Source: Roseibium sp.
GTDB lineage: Bacteria; Pseudomonadota; Alphaproteobacteria; Rhizobiales; Stappiaceae
Direction of reading: 5' to 3'
NCBI GenBank assembly: GCA_017643215.1
Contig: JAEPNV010000015.1
Coordinates: 1-64,000, forward strand
DNA length: 64,000 nucleotides
Positions 57,271-64,000 of this stretch are shown here, piece by piece. The notes below the pieces were generated by a model that made no database searches, was not told where the DNA came from, and saw nothing but the letters and a program-made list of their open reading frames with translations. Made by a program: the position numbers and the translations under genes. Position 1 is the stretch's first letter. Every line of letters starts with the position of its first letter.

Positions 57271-58385
57271 GCGCCGTCTCCTTTTTGTTCACCGGCAAGG
57301 CCAGCCACCCGCTCCACCAGATCCGCCAGCCGCTTGACCGCGTCCGGTTTGGCCACATCTGCCGCGGCCGCGGCAGCGGCGCGAAGCATATCCGGCGCAT
57401 GGGCGAAGCGGATGAGCTCCTTCGCGATGCGCTCTGGATGGAGATCGACCTGCCGGATCGGCCATGCACCGCCGGCCTTTTCCAGCACCTTCGCGTTGGC
57501 GGCCTGATCCTGATCAAGCGCGCCCGGCAGCGGCACCAGGATGGACGGCCGGCCGAGCACCGCCAATTCGCTGACTGTCGATGCGCCCGAACGGCACACC
57601 ACTAGATGCGCGGCCGAGATCCGCTCAGCTAGATCCTGGAAGAAACTGCCAAGCTCCGCTTTGACACCCAACGCCTTGTAGGCCGCTTCCACCCGCGAAA
57701 GGTCTTCAGGCCGGCATTGCTGAACGATCCGGATCCGGTCCTTCACGTCTTGCGGTACAAATTCAAAGGCTGGCGGAACGAGATCGGAAAAGACGCGCGC
57801 GCCCTGAGACCCGCCGAAAACCAGGAGATTGAACGGACCGTCGGCAAGCGGCGCCGCGTAAGGCCGGCCAGCCGCGGCGATGACCGCGTCGCGAACGGGA
57901 TTTCCTGTTTCGGTGACCTTGGCCTGGAGCGCCGCGTCGAGCCCATCGAGCGGACTGCTGGTGGCAATCGCCGTCACGCCCTTCGCCAGCATACGGTTCG
58001 CGCGTCCCATGACACCGTTGGCCTCATGCAGGATCGAGGGCACTCCGGCCATCCGCGCGGCCAGCATGGGCGGAAAGGTCGGATAGCCGCCAAACCCGAC
58101 CACAGCGGCAGGGCGCAGCGCCCGGATCACACGGCGGGCCTGAATGGTGCCTTTCAAAAGATTCCATGCGGTATGGGCAAGGGCAATCGGCGAGCGGCCG
58201 CGAACGGTTTCGGACGCAATGATGTGTGTCTTGCGCGCCGGGAATTGCGCGCCGTATTTGTCCGCGCGTTCATCCGTTGCAAGTTCCACCACATACCCCC
58301 GCCGTAGCAATTCGCTGGCAAGCGCCTGGGCCGGAAACAGGTGACCGCCGGTTCCCCCGGCGGTGAGCAGGATCTTATGGGTCAT
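57267..58385 (-). CDS. murG: UDP-GlcNAc:lipid I N-acetylglucosaminyltransferase
   Basis: A 372-residue GT28 glycosyltransferase that converts lipid I to lipid II on the inner face of the membrane. The N-terminal G-loop is '[21 protein letters not shown]', followed by '[37 protein letters not shown]'. The C-terminal donor domain has '[18 protein letters not shown]' and '[37 protein letters not shown]'. ATG at 58385 is chosen by comparison with the family start. A GTG at 58406, overlapping the ftsW stop, would add seven residues. Confidence 0.95.
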   Translation of the reverse strand: MTHKILLTAGGTGGHLFPAQALASELLRRGYVVELATDERADKYGAQFPARKTHIIASETVRGRSPIALAHTAWNLLKGTIQARRVIRALRPAAVVGFGGYPTFPPMLAARMAGVPSILHEANGVMGRANRMLAKGVTAIATSSPLDGLDAALQAKVTETGNPVRDAVIAAAGRPYAAPLADGPFNLLVFGGSQGARVFSDLVPPAFEFVPQDVKDRIRIVQQCRPEDLSRVEAAYKALGVKAELGSFFQDLAERISAAHLVVCRSGASTVSELAVLGRPSILVPLPGALDQDQAANAKVLEKAGGAWPIRQVDLHPERIAKELIRFAHAPDMLRAAAAAAADVAKPDAVKRLADLVERVAGLAGEQKGDGA

Positions 58386-58402
58386 GGGCCGGACGGCGGT
58401 CC

Positions 58403-59560
58403 TCACATCAGGCTGGAAGGCGACAGGCGCGAGACGGTGACCACGTCGCTGTGGCTGGGGCGCGGCCGACGCCGCGTCAGCGCCAGGATCGCGCCGGCCG
58501 TCATCGCCGATGACAAGAGCGACGACCCGCCATAGGAGATGAACGGCAAGGTCATGCCCTTCGGCGGCATGAGGTTGAGGTTCACGGCCAGATTGATGGT
58601 CGCCTGGAGGCCGAACAGGACCACCAGACCGGCGGAGGCAAGCCGGCTGAAGGCGTCCTGATCCCGGCTGGCATGGGACAATCCCCGGATCACCACAAAG
58701 GCAAAGACGGCGACCATGAGCAGGCAGACGATGACACCGAATTCCTCTGCGACCACAGCGAATATGAAATCGGTGTGGCTGTCGGGAAGGATGCGCTTCA
58801 CCGTGCCCTCGCCCGGACCGCGCCCGAACCAGCCACCGGCAAGGAAGGATTCCATGGCCGTGTCGATCTGAAACGTGTCGCCGGAACTTGGATCAAGAAA
58901 CCGGTCCACCCGTTCGGTCACATGCGGGAGAAGCGCGTAGGCGGCCACGAGACCGGCGACCCCGATGACGCCGAGCAGTACGATCAGGATCCACGACAGG
59001 CCGTTGAGGAAAAACAAACCGGCCCACGCCGCTCCGAGCAGCATCGTCTGGCCGAAATCGGGTTGAGCGATCAACAGCGCGGCGCAGATCGCAAACAGGA
59101 CGAACGCGAACAGGACGCCCGGAACTTCCCGCCGCCGGCCGCTTTCCGACAACAGGAATGCCACCAGGACAACGAACGCCGGTTTCAGGAACTCCGATGG
59201 CTGGACCGAGAAGCCGACGATGTAAATCCAGCGCCGGGCACCCTTGGCTTCCATGCCGAAGAACAGCGTCGCCACAAGAAGTATGACGGACACGGCGAAC
59301 ACAAGCAGCGCGGCCCGGCGCAACAACCGGGGCGGCATCAAGGAGGCGGCCAGCATGATGACGACGGCCGGAATAAGGAACAGGGCCTGGCGCTTGACGA
59401 AATAGAACGTGTCGATGTCGAGCCGTTCGGCGACCGGCGGACTTGCGGCAAAGGACAAGACGACGCCGCCGACCATCAACAGCCCGAAGGCCGCCAGAAG
59501 GTAGTGGTCGACGGTCCAAAGCCATTCGGCGAAACGGCTGCGATCGGCGCGGCTGACCAT
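58403..59560 (-). CDS. ftsW: Septal peptidoglycan glycosyltransferase FtsW
   Basis: A 385-residue SEDS-family polytopic membrane protein (about ten helices) that polymerises lipid II at the division site. Family motifs are 'GARRWIYIVGFSVQPSEFLKPAFVV', 'IAQPDFGQTMLLGAAW' (the catalytic aspartate in QPDFG), 'GWFGRGPGEGTVKRILPDSHTDFIFAVVAEEFG' and 'LPFISYGGSSLLSSAMTAG'. Its start overlaps the murD stop (TGATG). FtsI, its partner transpeptidase, would be expected just beyond the right edge, upstream of murE. Confidence 0.95.
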   Translation of the reverse strand: MVSRADRSRFAEWLWTVDHYLLAAFGLLMVGGVVLSFAASPPVAERLDIDTFYFVKRQALFLIPAVVIMLAASLMPPRLLRRAALLVFAVSVILLVATLFFGMEAKGARRWIYIVGFSVQPSEFLKPAFVVLVAFLLSESGRRREVPGVLFAFVLFAICAALLIAQPDFGQTMLLGAAWAGLFFLNGLSWILIVLLGVIGVAGLVAAYALLPHVTERVDRFLDPSSGDTFQIDTAMESFLAGGWFGRGPGEGTVKRILPDSHTDFIFAVVAEEFGVIVCLLMVAVFAFVVIRGLSHASRDQDAFSRLASAGLVVLFGLQATINLAVNLNLMPPKGMTLPFISYGGSSLLSSAMTAGAILALTRRRPRPSHSDVVTVSRLSPSSLM

Positions 59561-60960
59561 CAGGCGACCTCCTGGCTCTGCAAGTGTTTGACGGCTTTCT
59601 CGACAGCTTCGGAAAACGCCGCGCCCCGGAGTTCGAAGTTTGGATACTGATCAAACGAGGCGCAGGCCGGCGAAAGGAGAACCGCGACCTCCTCGGCCGG
59701 GTCCTGCCGGGCATCAGCAGCGGCCCGGTCAACGGCAATCTCTATCGTGCCTGAAAGATCGAACGGCACATCGCAGTTCAGCGTCTTGGCGAATTCCTCA
59801 GCGGCTTCGCCGATGAGATACGCCTTGGCGATCCTGGGCCAATACTCGTCCAGGGGGGCAATCCCCCCCTCTTTGGACCGGCCGCCCGCGATCCAGTAGA
59901 TCCGGTCGAAACTGGAAAGAGCCCGCGCGGCCGCATCCGCGTTGGTGGCCTTGGAATCGTTGATGAACAGGATCCGGCCGGACCGCGCGACAACTTCCAT
60001 CCGGTGGTGCAGGCCGGGAAAGCTTTTCAGCGCTTCCGCGATCCTGTCTCCGGGAATGTTCAGGATCCGGAGGGCGGCAAAGGCCGCGGCCACGTTCTGG
60101 CCGTTGTGGTCGCCGCGAAGGCTGTCAATGCCACCCAGCAACGCGACTTCATTCTGACGGCCATCATGGGCTTCGTAGACCCGGCCATGGCGGGCATAGA
60201 AACCATCCGGCAATTCCCGCTCGCCGGCAATCCGGCAGACCGGCATGCGCGCCAGATCCAGGCGGTCCGCGATCAGGGCCGACAGACGGTCATCGACGCC
60301 GACCACGGCCGTCATTGCCCCGGCGACAAGCCGTTCCTTGATCGCCGCGTAATTCTCCAGCGTGCCATGACGGTCAAGATGATCTGGCGACAGGTTCAAA
60401 TGAATGCCAATCGTCGGATCAAGCGACGGGCTGAGATCGATCTGGTAGGACGAACACTCAATCACATAGTGCCGGCCCGGCGCCGGCGGCTCCAGATCAA
60501 GCACTGGCGTGCCGATATTGCCGCCCATTTGGGTATCCAGGCCCAGGGTCTTGAGAAGATGCGCAATCAGCGCGGTCGTGGTTGATTTGCCGTTGGTCCC
60601 GGTGATCGCGATGACCGGCGCTTCGGGGCAAAGCCGCCGCCGTTCCTGGAAAAACAGCTCCACATCGCCAATCACGGGAATTCCGGCATCACGCGCCCGG
60701 TCGACAGTCCAATGCGGTACCGGATGGGTCAACGGCACGCCCGGCGCCAGGACCAGCGCCGAGAAGGCCGTCCAATCGGCGGCTTTAAGGTCGGCCGTGT
60801 CAAGTTCCCGGGAAGCCGCAGTTTCAACCCGCGCTGGAACATCGTCCGAGCACGTCACAGTCGCGCCGCCGGCCACGAGCGCGCGCGCGGTCGACAGACC
60901 GGACCCGCCGAGCCCGAAGAGCGCCACGTGTTGACCTGCGAAGGAGGTGACCGGGATCAT
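59560..60960 (-). CDS. murD: UDP-N-acetylmuramoylalanine--D-glutamate ligase
   Basis: A 466-residue Mur ligase adding D-Glu. It has the N-terminal domain 'VALFGLGGSGLSTARALVAGGATVTCSDD', P-loop 'AITGTNGKSTTTALIAHLL', 'HYVIECSSYQIDLSPSLDPTIGIHLNLSPDHLDRHG' and, in the C-terminal domain, 'FINDSKATNADAAARALSSF' plus 'VLLSPACASFDQYPNFELRGAAF'. GAGG lies upstream of its ATG. Six bases separate it from mraY. Confidence 0.95.
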   Translation of the reverse strand: MIPVTSFAGQHVALFGLGGSGLSTARALVAGGATVTCSDDVPARVETAASRELDTADLKAADWTAFSALVLAPGVPLTHPVPHWTVDRARDAGIPVIGDVELFFQERRRLCPEAPVIAITGTNGKSTTTALIAHLLKTLGLDTQMGGNIGTPVLDLEPPAPGRHYVIECSSYQIDLSPSLDPTIGIHLNLSPDHLDRHGTLENYAAIKERLVAGAMTAVVGVDDRLSALIADRLDLARMPVCRIAGERELPDGFYARHGRVYEAHDGRQNEVALLGGIDSLRGDHNGQNVAAAFAALRILNIPGDRIAEALKSFPGLHHRMEVVARSGRILFINDSKATNADAAARALSSFDRIYWIAGGRSKEGGIAPLDEYWPRIAKAYLIGEAAEEFAKTLNCDVPFDLSGTIEIAVDRAAADARQDPAEEVAVLLSPACASFDQYPNFELRGAAFSEAVEKAVKHLQSQEVA

Positions 60961-60966
60961 CGTGCC

Positions 60967-62052
60967 CTACCTCAGCTTCAAGGTGGCCAGGCCGATCAGC
61001 GCGAGCACGACGGAGATGATCCAGAACCGGATCACCACCTGGGATTCCGTCCACCCGAGATACTCAAAATGATGGTGAATCGGCGCCATGCGGAACACGC
61101 GCTTGCCGGTGAGCTTGAAGGAGACGACCTGGACGATCACGGAGACGGCTTCCAGAACGAACAGACCGCCGATGATCGCCAGCACGATCTCATGCTTGGT
61201 GGCCACCGCAATCGCGCCGATCATGCCCCCAAGCGCGAGCGATCCGGTGTCACCCATGAAAATGGCGGCCGGCGGTGCGTTGAACCATAAGAACCCGAGC
61301 CCCGCGCCGATGACGGCGCCGGATATCACCGCCAATTCGCCGGTGCCCGGCACGTGGTGGATTTGCAGGTAGTCCGCAAAGACCGCGTTTCCAGACAGAT
61401 AGGCGATCAGGGCGAAGGACGCGCAGGCAATCATCACCGGAACGATGGCCAAGCCGTCGAGGCCGTCGGTCAGATTGACGGCATTACCGGCGCCAACCAT
61501 GACAAAGGCGGCGAACGGAATGAAGAAGAGCCCCAGATTCAGCGTCAGGTCCTTCAGAAACGGAAACGCAATCGACGTGGAAAACGGCGGATTGTCGAGC
61601 ACCGTCACCGCATAGGCGGCAAGCCCCGCGATCAGGAATTCAAGACCGAGCCGCGCCTTGCCGCCAAATCCCTTGTGCGAGGATTTGGTGACCTTCAGAT
61701 AGTCGTCATAAAACCCGATCAGCCCGAAGCCCAGTGTCACGCCGATAACGACCCACACATAGGGATTGGACAGATCCGTCCATAAGAGGGCGGCGACCAG
61801 CGCGCCGGACAGGATCATCAGCCCGCCCATGGTGGGCGTGCCTTTTTTCGTCAGCAAGTGGTTCTCAGGTCCGTCCGCCCGGATGGGCTGGCCGTGCCCC
61901 TGGCGCAGGCGCAGGCTGGAAATGATCTTGGGGCCGAACAAAAAGACAAAAAACAGCGCTGTCATGATCGCGCCGCCGGTCCGGAAAGTGATGTACCGGA
62001 AAACGTTCAAGGCGGAAATCTGATTGGCGAATTCGCCAAGGTAGTAAAACAT
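60967..62052 (-). CDS. mraY: Phospho-N-acetylmuramoyl-pentapeptide transferase
   Basis: A 361-residue integral membrane enzyme (about ten helices) that makes lipid I from undecaprenyl phosphate and UDP-MurNAc-pentapeptide. The conserved motifs are visible: '[17 protein letters not shown]', '[13 protein letters not shown]' (active-site aspartates), '[17 protein letters not shown]' and '[19 protein letters not shown]', ending '[27 protein letters not shown]', which includes the HHH loop. TGAGGACAAAAC precedes the ATG as ribosome site. It starts 9 bases after the murF stop. Confidence 0.96.
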   Translation of the reverse strand: MFYYLGEFANQISALNVFRYITFRTGGAIMTALFFVFLFGPKIISSLRLRQGHGQPIRADGPENHLLTKKGTPTMGGLMILSGALVAALLWTDLSNPYVWVVIGVTLGFGLIGFYDDYLKVTKSSHKGFGGKARLGLEFLIAGLAAYAVTVLDNPPFSTSIAFPFLKDLTLNLGLFFIPFAAFVMVGAGNAVNLTDGLDGLAIVPVMIACASFALIAYLSGNAVFADYLQIHHVPGTGELAVISGAVIGAGLGFLWFNAPPAAIFMGDTGSLALGGMIGAIAVATKHEIVLAIIGGLFVLEAVSVIVQVVSFKLTGKRVFRMAPIHHHFEYLGWTESQVVIRFWIISVVLALIGLATLKLR

Positions 62053-62061
62053 GTTTTGTCC

Positions 62062-63492
62062 TCAGGCCGCCGCGCTGTCATCCACCGGCGGATATTCCGA
62101 TTTCAGAGCCTCCACGAGCGGACCCATTTTCGTGCCAAGCGATCCTTTGACCATGATCACGTCGCCGGGGCGGGTATCCTCGATCAGGCGTTGCTTGAGC
62201 TCGGCCGCGTTTTCCGCGTATAGGGCGCGTTGCGGCGGCGGCACGAGCTGCCACAGAGCATGCATGATCGGTCCGGCACAATAGACCGTGTCGACATTTG
62301 CCTTGGTCAGCGGCTCCAGCAGTCCGCCATGCAGCAGCGGCGCATCATCGCCCAGTTCCAGCATATCCCCCAGAACCGCGACACGCCGGCCCGGCCGGGC
62401 GACCGGCGCTTCGCCAAGAACGGCGAGCGCGGCCCGCATGGACGCCGGATTGGCGTTGTAACTCTCATCGATCAGATCCGCATATCCGCCGGTCATCGAC
62501 AGCCGGGTCACCTGTCCCCGCCCCTTGGGCGCGCTCATGTCCGCAAGCGCCAACCCGGCCAGCGCCAGGTCCGCGCCCAGATCGACGGCTGCGGTCAAGA
62601 CGGCCAGACTGTTTGTCACGTGATGCTGTCCGGCCGCTCCGATCTTGTAGGTGATGTCCTGTCCGAGGATCTTCGCTTGAACACTGGATGAGCCCGGCTG
62701 GCGGGCGGACTTTTCCAGATAGGAATCCGCGCCCACGCCCTCCCCGAAGGTTTGAACCTGCGGCACGCCTGCGGCTTTTGCCAGAAACATCAGAAGGTCG
62801 AACTGTTTGTTGTCCCGGTTGAGGATCGCGACGCCGTCCGGTTCCAGCCCGTTGAAGATTTCCGCCTTGGCCTGGGCGATGTGTTCGACGGATTCGAAAA
62901 ACTCAAGATGCACGGCCTGAACCGTGGTGATGATCGCCACATGCGGGCGCACCATCTTGACCAGCGGCGTGATCTCGCCGGCGTGGTTCATGCCGATTTC
63001 AAAGACGCCAAATTCGGTGTCGGCCGGCATGCGGGCCAGGGTCAGCGGCACGCCCCAATGATTGTTGAAGGACGCGGCCGATGCATGCACCTTGCCCGAA
63101 GGGCCGAGTGCAAGACGCAGGGCCTCCTTGGTGCCGGTCTTGCCGACCGAGCCGGTGACAGCCACGATCCGCGCATGGCTGCGGGCGCGGGCGGCGACGG
63201 CAAGGCGGCGGAGGGCGGACAGCGGATCGTCAACGACAAGATAACGGCCGTCATCTGGAAGGTCTGCGGCCCGGTCCGTGCCAACGACGGCGACCGCGGC
63301 GCCTTTGTCCAGCGCCTGCGCCACGAAATCATGTCCGTCGAACCGGTCGCCCTTGATGGCGAAGAACGCCTCGCCCGTTTCCAGTGTCCGGCTGTCGATC
63401 GAGATCCCGGTGATCGCTTCGGCAATCTCGCCCTTCGGCGTGCCGTTCGCGCCGGCGATGAAATCCGCTCGGCTCCACAGCGGTTCGCTCAT
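62062..63492 (-). CDS. murF: UDP-N-acetylmuramoyl-tripeptide--D-Ala-D-Ala ligase
   Basis: A 476-residue Mur ligase that adds the D-Ala-D-Ala made by DdlB. The N-terminal domain reads 'ISIDSRTLETGEAFFAIKGDRFDGHDFVAQAL'. The P-loop segment is 'VAVTGSVGKTGTKEALRLAL'. It is followed by 'SFNNHWGVPLTLARMPADTEFGVFEIGMNHAGEI' and the C-terminal 'LIDESYNANPASMRAALAVL' and 'RRVAVLGDMLELG'. Its start overlaps the murE stop (ATGA). Confidence 0.95.
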   Translation of the reverse strand: MSEPLWSRADFIAGANGTPKGEIAEAITGISIDSRTLETGEAFFAIKGDRFDGHDFVAQALDKGAAVAVVGTDRAADLPDDGRYLVVDDPLSALRRLAVAARARSHARIVAVTGSVGKTGTKEALRLALGPSGKVHASAASFNNHWGVPLTLARMPADTEFGVFEIGMNHAGEITPLVKMVRPHVAIITTVQAVHLEFFESVEHIAQAKAEIFNGLEPDGVAILNRDNKQFDLLMFLAKAAGVPQVQTFGEGVGADSYLEKSARQPGSSSVQAKILGQDITYKIGAAGQHHVTNSLAVLTAAVDLGADLALAGLALADMSAPKGRGQVTRLSMTGGYADLIDESYNANPASMRAALAVLGEAPVARPGRRVAVLGDMLELGDDAPLLHGGLLEPLTKANVDTVYCAGPIMHALWQLVPPPQRALYAENAAELKQRLIEDTRPGDVIMVKGSLGTKMGPLVEALKSEYPPVDDSAAA

Positions 63493-64000
63493 TCCTCGTC
63501 TCCCATGGCCAGAGCCCGGCTCACGGCATCGTGATCCGAAAAGTCCAGCACCGTGTTGCCGACAATCTGGCCCGTTTCATGACCTTTTCCGGCCACACAC
63601 AGAATGTCTCCCTGATCGAGACGCCGGATTCCCTCGCAAATGGCGTCCAGCCGGTCGCCAATTTCAAGCGCGCCCGGCGCGCCTTCAAGGACGGCCTTCC
63701 GGATCGCCGCAGGGTTTTCCGACCTCGGATTGTCGTCGGTGACAATGACCAGATCGGCCCGCTCATGGGCCGCTTTGCCCATGAGCGGGCGCTTACCGGG
63801 ATCCCGGTCACCACCCGCGCCAATCACCACGGACAGGCGTCCCTTCACAAATGGGCGCAGCGCGGCAAGCGCGTTGTCCAGGGCGTCCGGCTTGTGCGCA
63901 TAGTCGATATAGACCGTGCCGCCCCGCTTTGACCGGCCGGCGAATTCCAACCGCCCCGGCGCGCCTTTGAGATTTTCCAATGCCCGAAGCACCTGGCCGG
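63489..64000 (-). CDS. murE: UDP-MurNAc-tripeptide synthetase MurE (3' part, cut by window edge)
   Basis: The C-terminal 170 or so residues of MurE; the rest lies beyond the right edge. Visible are 'TVYIDYAHKPDALDNALAALRPFVKGRLSVVIGAGGDRDPGKRPLMGKAA' and the DNPR motif in 'VIVTDDNPRSENPAAIRKAVLEG', which recognises meso-diaminopimelate. This cell wall is therefore of the mDAP type, as expected for a Gram-negative bacterium. The C-terminus 'AGKGHETGQIVGNTVLDFSDHDAV' is typical. It is translationally coupled to murF. Confidence 0.95.
   Translation of the reverse strand, partial: GQVLRALENLKGAPGRLEFAGRSKRGGTVYIDYAHKPDALDNALAALRPFVKGRLSVVIGAGGDRDPGKRPLMGKAAHERADLVIVTDDNPRSENPAAIRKAVLEGAPGALEIGDRLDAICEGIRRLDQGDILCVAGKGHETGQIVGNTVLDFSDHDAVSRALAMGDEE

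Noticed and set aside
58673..59650. Plus-strand open frame opposite ftsW
   Set aside because: It is antisense to a canonical SEDS protein, and the reverse of hydrophobic codons yields a Gln/Arg/Glu-rich shadow.

Overview
This window is about 64 kb of a GC-rich chromosome from an alphaproteobacterium, most likely of the Hyphomicrobiales (Rhizobiales). The evidence is a circularly permuted (two-piece) tmRNA gene, the alpha-type ClpXP adaptor SspB followed by DUF4169 and ribbon-helix-helix genes, an hflK-hflC-DUF2065-degP run, divergent miaA/serB, and a division/cell-wall cluster in rhizobial order ending in lpxC-bamD-recN-ligA. No rRNA, tRNA, CRISPR array, prophage or complete insertion sequence was seen.

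Layout. 0-0.45 kb: a palindromic dispersed-type repeat and a candidate small RNA ending in a strong intrinsic terminator. 0.45-4.3 kb (minus): a GNAT acetyltransferase, a penicillin-binding DD-carboxypeptidase, and an ABC-2 exporter whose ATPase and permease genes are separated by another GNAT gene. 4.5-8.8 kb: pirin, a broken NUDIX gene beside a 69-bp inverted repeat, a PhzF-type isomerase, then divergent GST and DUF899 genes with two operator-like palindromes between them. 8.8-13.5 kb: leucine leader peptide and leuA, a GNAT, miaA and serB with overlapping divergent start codons. 13.6-20.6 kb (minus): degP, DUF2065, hflC, hflK, an ElaA-type GNAT, a universal stress protein, folA and thyA. 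20.7-23.0 kb (plus, apart from one minus-strand gene at 21232-21579): tmRNA, the small AT-rich gene, then sspB, DUF4169 and RHH genes. 23-38.5 kb: a large AsmA-like protein, an FAD-linked D-lactate-type dehydrogenase, a thioesterase, a CLC protein, a PhyH-like dioxygenase, aminopeptidase P, a small conserved protein, prmA, a TPR protein and uvrD. 38.8-43.5 kb: two tandem 685-residue chemoreceptors with NIT-type sensor domains. 43.8-64 kb (minus): ligA, recN, bamD, lpxC, ftsZ, ftsA, ftsQ, ddlB, murB, murC, murG, ftsW, murD, mraY, murF and the 3' end of murE.

How the genes work together. The right third is the peptidoglycan-precursor and septation machinery. Most junctions from murE to ftsA are stop/start overlaps or gaps of 10 bases or less, so it is probably read largely as one unit, from murE toward ligA. 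The middle holds a protein quality-control group: HflK/C and DegP at the envelope, and the tmRNA tagging RNA within 1 kb of SspB, the adaptor that hands ssrA-tagged proteins to ClpXP. folA and thyA form a folate/dTMP pair. leuA appears to be controlled by a leucine-rich leader peptide.

No clearly new multi-gene system was found. The observations most worth checking are the leuA leader, the candidate sRNA at the left edge, the two-piece tmRNA with its sspB neighbour, a probable CTG start for the AsmA-like gene, the CLC protein with a channel-type residue, and operator boxes with no regulator gene beside them.
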